From NCBI GenBank assembly GCA_902768825.1, contig CACXMR010000029.1, positions 1 through 43,552 of the forward strand: a stretch of 43,552 nucleotides of DNA, given 5' to 3'. Shown here piece after piece: positions 9,001 through 15,354 of this stretch (within the stretch, counting starts at the first letter, position 1; each line of letters begins with the position of its first letter). A program made the position numbers and the translations under genes. The stretch is from an uncultured Ruminococcus sp. Its GTDB lineage: Bacteria; Bacillota; Clostridia; Oscillospirales; Acutalibacteraceae. The notes beneath the pieces are model-generated. The model was not told where the DNA came from, made no database searches, and saw only the letters and a list, made by a program, of their open reading frames with translations.

Positions 9001-11976
9001 TATGAGCTGAGATCGGACTTCAACTATATCTACTTTACGGATACCAACTCATGGACAAGCACCTCAGATACCGGTATGCTTTACGCATACTATTACGGCG
9101 GTGCCGAGGGAGAATATGCGGCATGGCCAGGTGTACCTGCAGTCGGCAGCTATACCGACAATAACGGCAATACCGTCTATGAGTTTATTCCCCCCACAAC
9201 CGACGGCAGCAGAGCGAAGGTCTATCCCTATGCGATATTCAACAACGGCTCCGCTCAGGCCAGAAAAATCACTACGGCGATCAATTACACCATGGGTATG
9301 AACTATGTCCCGAACAGCTCACCTGCAGTGGATTACGGCACGATAACAAATGCATACAGTACCACTGGATACTTAAAGGCTCAGGGTCTGTCGTCTGATG
9401 AAAACACATCAAACGGCGACACTTCAACGGTTCCGCTTACCCTTGGCAACAAATACATCTTCTTCGTGAATAACGGTACGAAGGACCTCAGAACCTCTGC
9501 AAACTCCTACACCGAAGGGCGGTACAAGCTTGACGAGGTACATATTTCCTTCTATAATTCATCCAGGGCTGTCATTGGAAACAAGGCGGGCTATCTGATG
9601 GATCAGCTCATGGCGGATTACGAGGGAGACAGTGTCTATAGGATAAGCGTACCCGATGAGGCTGTTTACTTCTGCATTACAAACGGCACAGGCAAGGAAC
9701 AAGCCGACAATACCACCAACAACTACCGCACCTCGGAGCTTACCGAAATAACTCAGAACGGTCTTTACCGCTTTGTGCGCAAGGCCGACAGCAAGCTTGG
9801 CACAAGCTCACAGACCTATGCCAATGCCAACGGTCTTGATGAGGCCGATATTTCCACTATAACTCTCAGCCAGCCTCTCTATTATCTTGAACTGCTCAAC
9901 AAGCGTGAAGACATGGAGGATGAGGATGTGCCCATCATCTTCACAGGACAGGGCGATCCTGTATATCTTGCAACGGTGGAGACCGATAAGGACGGACTGA
10001 CAAAGCAGATACTCCGACTTAAGGAAAAGACCGAAGAGGGCAAGACATACAACAAGGATGATGACAGCACCTACATTGCAGGCACTGTCGATAATGAGTA
10101 TCTTGACCACGACCCTGAGGATATCGAGAATACTGATGTTCACGTTGTCAGGACAAAGAAATGGGGCAACTACTTCTGGAAGGAGGTCAAGGCTCCAACT
10201 GGCTATGAAGCAGATGCAGAGGAGCTGGAAACCTTCAGAATAGAAGCGTCAGAGGCTGACAGAGAGGTTTATATCGTGACCGCAACGGATTCACGCCATC
10301 ACGGCAAGGTAACTCTCACAAAGACCGCTGAGGAAAAGCTTGGTACTGTGGATATCGGCGAAACCCTCAAGGATGCGGAGTTCAGTCTGTACAGCAGCGA
10401 CGATCCCCACCATCCGGTGGAGCTGCTCAAACAAACGGGTTCAAGCAGCTATCTCGTGCCGAAGCTGATAGCCGAAAAGAGCGTACTCTCAGAGGATGGC
10501 AAGTATCTCATTGTTACTGACAGCACGATGCTCAGTGAGCTTGAGGGCTATGACCTGTATGACAGCGATCCGGGACATTTCAAGATTTATACAACAGTTA
10601 CAACTGACTCGCTGGGTACTCTTACTGTCGACAACCTTGACTGGGGACAGTATTACTTCATCGAGACAAAGGCTCCCACGGGATATGTCACTACGGACAC
10701 ATCAACAGGTGAGGCTAACAAGGTCAGGTTCAGTGTTGGCAGGAACAACTGTGAGATCGACCAGCAGCTTATCTGTACTGATGAGATAAAGAGCGCAAAG
10801 CTCAGGATTGACAAGCAGCTCGATCAATACCTGGAGGCATGGGGCACACCGACGTTCATCTTCAAGATAGAGAAGGTGGCTACCCCTGAGAGCAACACCT
10901 CCTACACGCGCTATATCTCAATGCAGGTGGACAATAAGACGGAAATGAAAGGTACCACCGGCTTCTTCGATATCGAGCCCGGTACGTATACTATCAGCGA
11001 GATCAACGTCTCCCGCTACTCACCCAAGAGAGTCAGTCTTTCGGATGAATCCTCAGAGGGCGTCACTGCTACAATCACAGAGGATGCTAAGTCCATTACC
11101 GTCAATGTTGATGCGGAAAAACAGGCAGTGGTGAAGTTTGAGAACACCATTTACTATTATGACAAGTTCTCACACACTGACCTGGAGGTTAACACTTTCA
11201 ACGGATACAAGACCATCAAGGTGGAGTATAACGATCTTGTACCGGTAATGAACAGCGATACCCACGAGCCTGCAGATAATGCCGAGATCGAAAAGAAGAG
11301 TCTCACTGCCTACTTTATTAAGAGCGACGGCACAGCTGTGGAGATGTCTCAGGGACAGAAGGAAAGCCTTACCTTCACCTATGTGAAGCAGGAAAAGGAC
11401 GATGAGGGCTTTGAGGATGACTTTACCGACGATGAGAGCGGAAAGAAGATAGTTATTGCTCATCCCGATAATTATGCGGACGGAGTATATCGTCTGAAGG
11501 CAAGCTACGGCGGCGGAATATCCGGCATCTTGGATATCAGTTTTGACGGAAGGACAGCGTATAAGAAGCTCTATGGCAAGACCGTTATCTTCCACGCTGA
11601 CGAGAATAACCTCTCCTACTATGCTGACAGCGTGACAGAGGGAGAAAGAACGACTCAATATGTCTTTGACTTTGATATCGGTAAGGACAAGGATAATAAC
11701 CCTGTGATTCTTGCGATCAGGCATAACGGTCAGCCGGTTACCATTGACGATGTAAAGGCTATCATCAATAACACTGCCCCCCAAGGCGAGAAAGCTCCTC
11801 TCAGGATCATTGAGACCCACAGAGAATACAGCTTCGGTAGCCAGTGGAGGTATGAAAACGGCGAGACAGTATCCACCATCTCAAGCAGTGCGCTTGTTGA
11901 TACCATAGAGGGTGTTGTCAAGACCGACGACAACAAGAAGGTCATTACCTACACGGCAGTGCTCACAAACGGTTGA
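1..11976 (+). CDS. Giant Cna-B surface protein with starch-binding-like modules (5' end outside window)
   Basis: The reading frame is open from base 1, so at least 3991 residues are present and the N-terminus with any signal peptide is missing. Nucleotides 1 to about 4300 encode serial Cna-B (collagen-binding B type) domains with motifs such as WDD, TRDI and YTVEE. These are followed from about 5000 to 9700 by roughly ten beta-sandwich modules. Three of them (about 5480-5880, 7489-7815, 9000-9306) resemble CBM26 starch-binding domains: a YxYFY strand, a WPG motif and a V/I-FNNG strand. About seven shorter relatives carry a DxIxxxFY strand and an NGT-type end. SpaA/Cna-B domains return at about 9850-11170. 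By family this is an extracellular adhesin or scaffold, and starch or glucan binding is inferred. The C-terminus ends in TAVLTNG with no LPXTG motif or membrane helix. A terminator follows. Confidence 0.85.
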   Translation, partial: WNDREFKDTLRPEDLSKIKVTLKCRYKKADGTYYDDEVSKDTTAVIGIATHINKDHMGYFYAPTLVATNFRAVGESAYEYEYTFEHLPVYINVDGTATAQGTSSNWTAVTYYVEETFEVNGQVYKSEYYCEDAYTSTNGTFTIPKEKAQSGRFSLIVKDLDAQDGSGHEYTYRVSDSTATVTKRPANNNKVDLLFTRAAGETPADFTFTLERTSDGTTYAPVNGKAYEYISETASAATGTNLLSKQTVSGQPKDVPDDKTVYVLNTPVTRDILVTKDWDDNYYGKATSGTDPTSELSKQLHYKTALTLASTGLSTGDESTYSETKYLASADSDAGKGVVFHDLPIYNKAGNIIAYTLTEEKDNADDATHVPASGRDLATPASMGDDYTGSLTTVSEGEFTQRTGQIGETSDYYNSYGYAGTAKKLNKTATVGTGDHAVEYSYLTRYNVTDELPLTAVEVQKHWLDDDDEYKLRPTGINDKNKNETSADSIDLTLSRKIGEASYSAIAPTDNTKPTEWYESEKTIPVDADTKPNDWSYTYYKLLKYDGTNTAYCFKITEDRVTAYEAPKYLVASEYDLTEGFTVKQEITGGDLEALSDTTDGEWDGLTPLEATMDITNKLDTRDIKVYKHWDDSNNKYETRYDVDFTLSSTYAGGEKTNGSFESTSYSDVITAALPEYSSDQYAEFIGLPKYDKNGNVIVYNVQEDVTGTTYLNNGMFTVPTTGINTFSATFTLRELDKNKRYRVVNVVTNATVADISTVEGTGTRDVEVNLTNCDQKPLLKLQVSSDGTTYSDVTDAKVTVTKDTTGQTLAATSLPYFTEGTRKYGYAGSAVYYAEQQTIGSNNYTYVTAYHVTNVLPRTFIKAKKEWASIDPLHKYQGTYLDGEVTKNYQDVSMKLTRASNGTSDGSFSNVQDIPYTVIYGGETTVNASPETVFENLPVYDDRNYVYTYTVEEVPLRGYTSTDAQSFIAAVKDAADATSTATITNTPIYGNASVVKVDQTHYDAYNEHLSGVFTDVTIEGAEFYLTCVVNNVAVNVNVIKDGVSGHYILDRTDNEPKSNIVVSGSDGKIYFDNLPLNTYTLTEKGRVSGFLQRTTPSVFTVDVNQADSTEASASYDSGFIYASDIHNRIGNLQHVEQTQVSFVKSDKDDRSKKLANATYYLLKMVPYQGQPGFANKLDYIAAADKAIMDCNFEIRKDGSTELKDEVSQFWHTSDMVNGGHIPYIYATDQNGRLKAPLLMLAKPNGDVSMVYAIDNGSFSIPINDSGIDRFTISGLEASNGTQNYTFRITDVTDAAGTSIDQNDITFTQGSPDGGKVTVTVECVNASTRGLKFTLQRTPTSEGADDYENVPDFYEYGDITGLMDGRYTFIEVQAPEGYQRSYCDPFAFTIEGENRTYHVEHQDVRKNASLDIYKENEYGDPLEGAEFELYYQPDTAAVPPTYSINSPVTSPVPTISLTPYSIEIPTAALDETQTTSVQTAYIPPETVPNNEPESWVLPRTDNDYIFLEDVQMGYWFWKGGTIINESYDANGRKLTKGDLDNESSTIMARFYDKNGNSMGEFEVWERFVHYDPNGKTYNNDGNETGTAATSYIIWKIQPPDGAKKVKFYRAGNEDGNSTDVFEFTKGKLYRRGRNTGNSGHVELSTWSTNGANKSDIAYEPMAQKIIFRRNHVYCWDNIHIEFFEDADGYIPVGASFPGYMMEPYAYAQSNYRINFPDSVEHDGDLCYEIAIPKGAKYFRINNGTNTTHSSGKYAGFGKYMTKITPIDLNSTNKKNYNNYWKLSNPWSSLDSNGVLECDLIKWDDSEITLRNDTIYDSNGTAFEVDSDHDFIYFTKPSGWSKVYAYFYGGGDLRANNWQRACWSIWPGVLPFNSELNNDPTNQNGNNVFNTSIGNVILQPGATFKNKHGQTVYRFRRPVGDTKDYFMVMFNNGMVGYGSGAGTGGRETVSIEYTLGKGYYAKNENDPKTGVNEWTQEQSNKTITYAFRDSVANDNKPDYIYVKNTTGNTWDDIHIQFYNGNSRILQQASGYVMKYSGTKDGVQWFKVPVPQNATHFTLSNGYDKSGSYNYEKHTDKKYPILAYSSTEPTTSGYTTTGDMVYTINDAHSGTTYSLKLSSPVVTRIEVTSSESGQQFSDADYTVRGDKLHILDAANSWSLANPPSIKFYGAGDTQIGSSYHGIMSNGDAANDNKHWWSLDIPDGAESFTIGNGTTKHAIYPISSTPTGEAGSTFTNGGMYYKTTSATTADILWPSFINAAGPTGGDDGNYDKRGDYLYMVCNSIDVNGGWDNMYVTFYSDKEGTTPINNAVAVQMKYTGNLTAAPAGTMVSDGTTTDIPEAVGHWYKVAIPYEAKSFKVFKNTTEGTSSRVLDKAYPIYTKRSTLARYRQNYTLGGMQYRISNTATSGKYTLGLAEPTPAYTNGLPFYPQFTENEVIEWEEGEGLPQTQTDPIVVDSSLTAMYADAGVVPAPESVASAPSDLPVLYQTANDDVSYTWTESNAYWFLRFVKPDDWGDNVYAHFYVFGTSGTHYAQWPGVQMTATSGTYQGETIYAVLIPKDEHGDYVYSGVVFNNGSDAKKTGDINLPDRNDTPGFTDYGFGYTYNYSGSTVGEVAPVSTTAPVATYDNKIYLTNDRSWTNVTAQFYNSSDSPLGSPVNMVTDSGNLLVSQTTVPTGAAKVIFSGLDGTDSVSTEKADVPSDTATKNYKYSIAYTPACDYINRIVYYGEYDSVNMKIYLWNDNSNSGWSGMNNSYSGPWGSDGWKYDIPSDKNYTHAIIENDSTNNTYQWCMHIDLTANNGRGEVYTRGSWITDTCPDHSGFKKFNPSLTSYTYDPTVSGTDGTYSASYSEMGNTLIPTTTTHSVTYQPEDRYGLISSNTNGVRDVTDTGNFLTVTDNASLTAPYIRFYSDAQGNTLIGSEPNGINLKDAKLNGTTPTDRGSGGYLVRLPKNAKSVRLYDDTTPVGSLVVLDNDGGAILTVTGTTGNYTVTKTSTEKRSTAIHRYELRSDFNYIYFTDTNSWTSTSDTGMLYAYYYGGAEGEYAAWPGVPAVGSYTDNNGNTVYEFIPPTTDGSRAKVYPYAIFNNGSAQARKITTAINYTMGMNYVPNSSPAVDYGTITNAYSTTGYLKAQGLSSDENTSNGDTSTVPLTLGNKYIFFVNNGTKDLRTSANSYTEGRYKLDEVHISFYNSSRAVIGNKAGYLMDQLMADYEGDSVYRISVPDEAVYFCITNGTGKEQADNTTNNYRTSELTEITQNGLYRFVRKADSKLGTSSQTYANANGLDEADISTITLSQPLYYLELLNKREDMEDEDVPIIFTGQGDPVYLATVETDKDGLTKQILRLKEKTEEGKTYNKDDDSTYIAGTVDNEYLDHDPEDIENTDVHVVRTKKWGNYFWKEVKAPTGYEADAEELETFRIEASEADREVYIVTATDSRHHGKVTLTKTAEEKLGTVDIGETLKDAEFSLYSSDDPHHPVELLKQTGSSSYLVPKLIAEKSVLSEDGKYLIVTDSTMLSELEGYDLYDSDPGHFKIYTTVTTDSLGTLTVDNLDWGQYYFIETKAPTGYVTTDTSTGEANKVRFSVGRNNCEIDQQLICTDEIKSAKLRIDKQLDQYLEAWGTPTFIFKIEKVATPESNTSYTRYISMQVDNKTEMKGTTGFFDIEPGTYTISEINVSRYSPKRVSLSDESSEGVTATITEDAKSITVNVDAEKQAVVKFENTIYYYDKFSHTDLEVNTFNGYKTIKVEYNDLVPVMNSDTHEPADNAEIEKKSLTAYFIKSDGTAVEMSQGQKESLTFTYVKQEKDDEGFEDDFTDDESGKKIVIAHPDNYADGVYRLKASYGGGISGILDISFDGRTAYKKLYGKTVIFHADENNLSYYADSVTEGERTTQYVFDFDIGKDKDNNPVILAIRHNGQPVTIDDVKAIINNTAPQGEKAPLRIIETHREYSFGSQWRYENGETVSTISSSALVDTIEGVVKTDDNKKVITYTAVLTNG
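7540..8560 (+). other. AT-rich segment inside the giant gene
   Basis: Within the giant reading frame this stretch has visibly more A+T and different codon choice from its surroundings. For example only 13 of 60 bases at 8161-8220 are G or C, against 27 of 60 at 10501-10560. It encodes part of a CBM26-like module, one short beta-sandwich unit, and a Trp/Asn/Tyr-rich stretch not seen elsewhere in the protein. The frame stays open across both borders. This fits module acquisition or domain shuffling, but the exact borders are approximate. Confidence 0.55.
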
Positions 11977-12080
11977 CGCAGTTAATACGCAGTTTCTTAT
12001 GGCATAATGCACTTTTGTCCGCAGGATAAGGGTGACAAACGCAAGGATTTGTTCTCCTTAAGCACAAAACAACAATGCTT

Positions 12081-12120
12081 GAAAGCAGTCACGAAGCAAT
12101 TCGGGGCTGCTTTCTTTTTC
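12081..12120 (+). terminator. Rho-independent terminator after the giant gene
   Basis: An 8-bp perfect stem (GAAAGCAG at 12081-12088 with CTGCTTTC at 12107-12114) runs into a T-rich tract. It lies about 105 bases after the giant gene's stop and directly before the next promoter. Confidence 0.8.
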
Positions 12121-12149
12121 TTGAAAAAAACCGTCTTTTGTGTTAAAAT
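12121..12149 (+). promoter_or_regulatory. Sigma-A promoter of unit A
   Basis: TTGAAA at 12121-12126, a 17-base spacer, and TAAAAT at 12144-12149. It starts just after the preceding terminator's T tract and lies about 35 bases upstream of the first start codon of the block. Confidence 0.8.
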
Positions 12150-12184
12150 ATTGCCATAGGACAACAGAAAAAGGAGATGAGAAA

Positions 12185-13090
12185 ATGATAACTTTTAAGT
12201 GCAGCTCCTGCGGCGGAGAAATGACCGTTTCAAGGTCCGGTGATCTTGTGTGCAGCTACTGCGGCAGCAGGTCAGTGTTTACTGATAAGGACCTCAGGGA
12301 CTATAAGGAATTCAGGATGCGGATGCTGACATATCTCAGCGAAATATCCGAAAGACCTGACCCTGATGAAACCGACAGGATCTGGAGACACGCCGAGAGA
12401 GAGAGCTTCATCATGTCTGACGGAAGACCACTTTCGGTTAACTACCTTTTCAGGGGCGAACAGAACGGAGTAAACGTGTTTACCACCAGGAAAAACGTGA
12501 TCTTTGTATTTCCGGCAGGGGAGACGAGAGCACCTGAGAGGTTTTCTCAGATGGCAGAAAAAATAGTATATCCTTCAGCGGATATCAAGGGCTTGGCGGA
12601 TTTTTTCCCCACGGTGAGCGGGGTATTCGAGCTTAAAGGCGGAAAAAGGGTGCTGTCTGTATCAAAGGATGAGGAAAGCTACCCGCTGTCGGCATTCGGC
12701 AGCCTGCCACCGGAGCATGCCGCATGGATCGTTTCAAGGCTCGAAAACCTGTGCTGCGTGCTTGAGTACAGCGATGTTTTTCACGGCGGGATAGACCTGG
12801 AATCGGTATTTATCAACGCACGGACTCATCAGGCTTATCTTCTTGGCGGATGGTGGAATTCGTCTGACTGTGAGGGCGGATCGGTCAATGACCTTATAGC
12901 CATAAGGGCGGCGGCAAAAAGGGTTACCGGAATGAGCTATGACAGTGCACCGGCGGAATTCAAGCGTTTTGTGGAAGGCGCCCCGGCTGAGGATGCCTAT
13001 GAGGATTTCAGACTGTGGGACAGAGTGATAGATGAGGGCTTCAAGGGCAGGAGGTTCAGGAAGCTTGACCTCAGTGCATTGAACCTTTGA
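12185..13090 (+). CDS. Zinc-ribbon protein with pseudokinase-like domain
   Basis: This 301-residue protein starts at ATG 12185, behind AAGGAG; an in-frame GTG at 12140 lies inside the -10 element and is rejected. Residues 1-30 form a zinc ribbon with Cys6, Cys9, Cys23 and Cys26. The remainder resembles a degenerate protein-kinase fold. The stretch HGGIDLESVFIN (from His200) sits where a kinase catalytic loop would be, and LGGWW sits where DFG would be. The catalytic-loop Asp and the DFG Asp are therefore both missing, so phosphotransfer is unlikely. It heads a unit with a vWA protein (65 bases downstream) and a PurA-like enzyme. A scaffold or sensor role is inferred. The zinc ribbon is clear; the kinase relationship is a weak call made by eye. 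Confidence 0.6.
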   Translation: MITFKCSSCGGEMTVSRSGDLVCSYCGSRSVFTDKDLRDYKEFRMRMLTYLSEISERPDPDETDRIWRHAERESFIMSDGRPLSVNYLFRGEQNGVNVFTTRKNVIFVFPAGETRAPERFSQMAEKIVYPSADIKGLADFFPTVSGVFELKGGKRVLSVSKDEESYPLSAFGSLPPEHAAWIVSRLENLCCVLEYSDVFHGGIDLESVFINARTHQAYLLGGWWNSSDCEGGSVNDLIAIRAAAKRVTGMSYDSAPAEFKRFVEGAPAEDAYEDFRLWDRVIDEGFKGRRFRKLDLSALNL

Positions 13091-13155
13091 CATGATAACG
13101 ATATACAGCGGGCATTGACTGCTGGAAATAAAACAAATCAAAAGGAGAGTTGACA

Positions 13156-14049
13156 ATGGGACATGGAAGCTATACAAGTGAAGACTGGTCGAGACTGAAA
13201 AGCAGCAAGAAGATCACGAAATCATCAGATGCAGGAAACCTGTTTGAAAAAAAGACGATGGATCCGAAGTTTGACCCCAAATACATAGCCTGCCGTGAGG
13301 CAAGGGACTCTGAAGATCATCCTGATTCAACGCCGATAATCATAGGCTTGGATGACACGGGTTCCATGGGCTATCTGGCTAAACAGATCGCAACCGAGAG
13401 CCTGCACGAAACAATGATGAAGCTTTTCTCCACAAAACCAATTAACGACCCTCAGCTGATGTTCTCGGCAGTGGGCGATGTGGTTGACCATGCTCCGCTG
13501 CAGGTTACGCAGTTTGAGTCGGATATCCGTATAGCGAAGCAGCTTCTTGATCTGTGGCTTGAGGGCGGCGGCGGTGACGGCCCGGAGGACTATCCGCTGC
13601 TGTGGTACTTTGCTGCAAAGCACACCTCTACAGACAGGTTTGAAAAGAGAGGCAAGAAGGGTTATCTTTTCACTATAGGAGACGCCGACTGCCACGCTAC
13701 GATTAGCGGAGATGATTTCAAAAAAATATTTAGTGATGATACAGGTGATCTTACCAGCCAACAGATAGCAGAGCTTGCAAAGGAGAAATACGAGGTTTTC
13801 CACATTCATATCACAAGCTCCCATGACAGTATACCGAAACAACTTAAAAAAGCTCTGCCTGGCAGGGTGATGCTAATAACCAAGAACACTGTCGATGCAC
13901 TGCCGGAGGTCATAGTCAGCACGCTGATGCTGTTTGAGGGCAAATCCATGAGTGAGGTACTGAATAGCTGGACCAATAATGTAAGGCCAATTGTGGAGAA
14001 CGCCCTCAAGACTCTGGTGATTAATACCGCTAAGGGTGTGGAATTTTGA
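13156..14049 (+). CDS. vWA-domain protein
   Basis: This is a 297-residue protein. ATG 13156 was chosen because AAGGAG ends 8 bases upstream; a TTG at 13150 is too close to that site. It has a von Willebrand factor A fold with a metal-binding MIDAS site of the DxTxS type (Asp66, Thr68, Ser70 in DDTGS) and a later GGGGDGPED motif that supplies another MIDAS acid. There is no signal peptide or membrane segment, so it should be cytoplasmic. Its opening MGHGSYTSEDW and the phrase ESTDH-like 'SEDHPDSTPII' are typical of a family that I recall from Firmicutes and phages. vWA proteins of this kind usually act as metal-dependent assembly or chaperone-like subunits. Its stop overlaps the start of the next gene, which implies translational coupling and probably a shared complex. 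Confidence 0.85.
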   Translation: MGHGSYTSEDWSRLKSSKKITKSSDAGNLFEKKTMDPKFDPKYIACREARDSEDHPDSTPIIIGLDDTGSMGYLAKQIATESLHETMMKLFSTKPINDPQLMFSAVGDVVDHAPLQVTQFESDIRIAKQLLDLWLEGGGGDGPEDYPLLWYFAAKHTSTDRFEKRGKKGYLFTIGDADCHATISGDDFKKIFSDDTGDLTSQQIAELAKEKYEVFHIHITSSHDSIPKQLKKALPGRVMLITKNTVDALPEVIVSTLMLFEGKSMSEVLNSWTNNVRPIVENALKTLVINTAKGVEF

Positions 14050-15224
14050 CGGACAAAAGGGTGATTGCCGTTATCGGAGCAAATTTCGGGGACGAAGGTA
14101 AGGGCCTTGCGGTGGACAGCTTCTGCGCTGGATCAGCCCAGGCACTTGTGGTGCGTCATAACGGCGGTGCACAGGCGGGTCATACTGTTGAAACCGAGGA
14201 CAAGCGCTTTGTTTTCCACCAGCTTTCCTCAGGTTCCTTCAGAGGAGCGGATACCTTACTTGCAAAGACCTTCCTTCCCGATCTCTACAAGCTGGAGGAG
14301 GAGATCCTGGCATTCAGGGATGTATCTGGCTTTTCACCGAGGGTGTATGCCGATCACAGAGCAAGGGTGACCGTGATAGACGATATCCTGCTGAACATGG
14401 CTCTTGAGACAAGCAGGGGCAGAAACCGTCACGGCAGCTGCGGCATGGGCATTAATGAGGCAGTGCTGAGAAACGAAGCGGGCTTCTGGCTGACAGTAGG
14501 CAAGGTTGCCGGCATGAGTGCCGGAGAGCTTGCTTCCGAGCTTTTTCGCATACGGCGGGAATACGTTATCCCCAGACTGTCTTCACTTGGCATCAATGAC
14601 GGTGGAGAATTTAGCGATCTGCTCAGCAGCGAAAACGTCATAGTCAATGCTTCCGAGGGGATGATGACCGGAATTGGTTATCTCACACCCGTAAATGGAC
14701 TGTCTGAAATGACAGATGGCAGGGAAAGGATCGTTTTTGAGGGAGCTCAGGGGCTTTTGCTGGATTCAGAGAATAAGCGTTTTGCGCCTCACCTTACATC
14801 CTCACGCACCGGCATTAAAAACCCGTTGGAGCTTTGCCGAGATGCAGGAATAAGTCTCAACATGGCGGTCTATGTAATGAGGAGTTATGTTACAAGACAT
14901 GGTGCCGGAGAGCTTCCCGGGGAGTGCGAGGCATCCGGACTGGGAGACATCGGGCCTGACCGCACTAACATAACCAACAGATGGCAGGGGAGCTTCCGCT
15001 ATGGGCGCTATCTTTCTCCGGAAGAGCTTGCAGCTGCGGTCTTGGAGGATTGTGATGGCTTTGACGGGGACGTGTGCCTGTTTGTCACCCATCTGAATGA
15101 GACAAGCGGCATGATACGATTCTGCACCGGCGACATTCCCGCAGCAGAGCTGCCAAAGCATCCGGCTTTTGCAGGAAGGATAGGCAAGGTTTGCTGTTCT
15201 TATTCCCGGTTTGGTCTCAGTTGA
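14046..15224 (+). CDS. Divergent adenylosuccinate synthetase-like enzyme
   Basis: This 392-residue protein probably starts at TTG 14046, which overlaps the vWA stop as TTGA, with AAGGG about 8 bases upstream; GTG 14061 is an alternative. PurA couples IMP, Asp and GTP to adenylosuccinate. Recognisable PurA motifs are the P-loop-like GDEGKG with Asp16 (E. coli Asp13 equivalent), GHT with His46 (His41 equivalent), FEGAQG and TRHGAGE (usual TRVGEGP). Other key regions differ. The first loop reads GANFGDEGKGL instead of GAQWGDEGKGK, and the usual arginine-rich TTGRPRR aspartate-binding loop is replaced by TNRWQGSFRYG. It is also shorter than ordinary PurA (about 430 residues). A paralogue with an altered substrate, rather than the housekeeping purA, is inferred. 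Phage PurZ is a further possibility but is not supported by a specific motif. Confidence 0.8.
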   Translation: MTDKRVIAVIGANFGDEGKGLAVDSFCAGSAQALVVRHNGGAQAGHTVETEDKRFVFHQLSSGSFRGADTLLAKTFLPDLYKLEEEILAFRDVSGFSPRVYADHRARVTVIDDILLNMALETSRGRNRHGSCGMGINEAVLRNEAGFWLTVGKVAGMSAGELASELFRIRREYVIPRLSSLGINDGGEFSDLLSSENVIVNASEGMMTGIGYLTPVNGLSEMTDGRERIVFEGAQGLLLDSENKRFAPHLTSSRTGIKNPLELCRDAGISLNMAVYVMRSYVTRHGAGELPGECEASGLGDIGPDRTNITNRWQGSFRYGRYLSPEELAAAVLEDCDGFDGDVCLFVTHLNETSGMIRFCTGDIPAAELPKHPAFAGRIGKVCCSYSRFGLS

Positions 15225-15290
15225 CCTGTCTGTAAAAACAAGCTTTTTAGCATAATGACAATATCTTTTTCGGGGGCTGGTCTAAAGCTG

Positions 15291-15319
15291 TTGATATTAC
15301 GGCTTTGACGTAGTATAAT
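15291..15319 (+). promoter_or_regulatory. Sigma-A promoter of the TIR gene
   Basis: TTGATA at 15291-15296, a 17-base spacer, and a perfect TATAAT at 15314-15319. The start codon follows 35 bases later. Confidence 0.85.
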
Positions 15320-15354
15320 CATAATGAGTAATCGTATGCATTGGAGGTCGTAAA

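Noticed and set aside
12140-12184. GTG start upstream of the pseudokinase-like gene
   Set aside because: It overlaps the -10 element and precedes the AAGGAG site used by ATG 12185.
14046-15224. Phage-type PurZ for Z-genome synthesis
   Set aside because: Asp16 and His46 are PurA-like, and no companion phage genes for Z-DNA are present.
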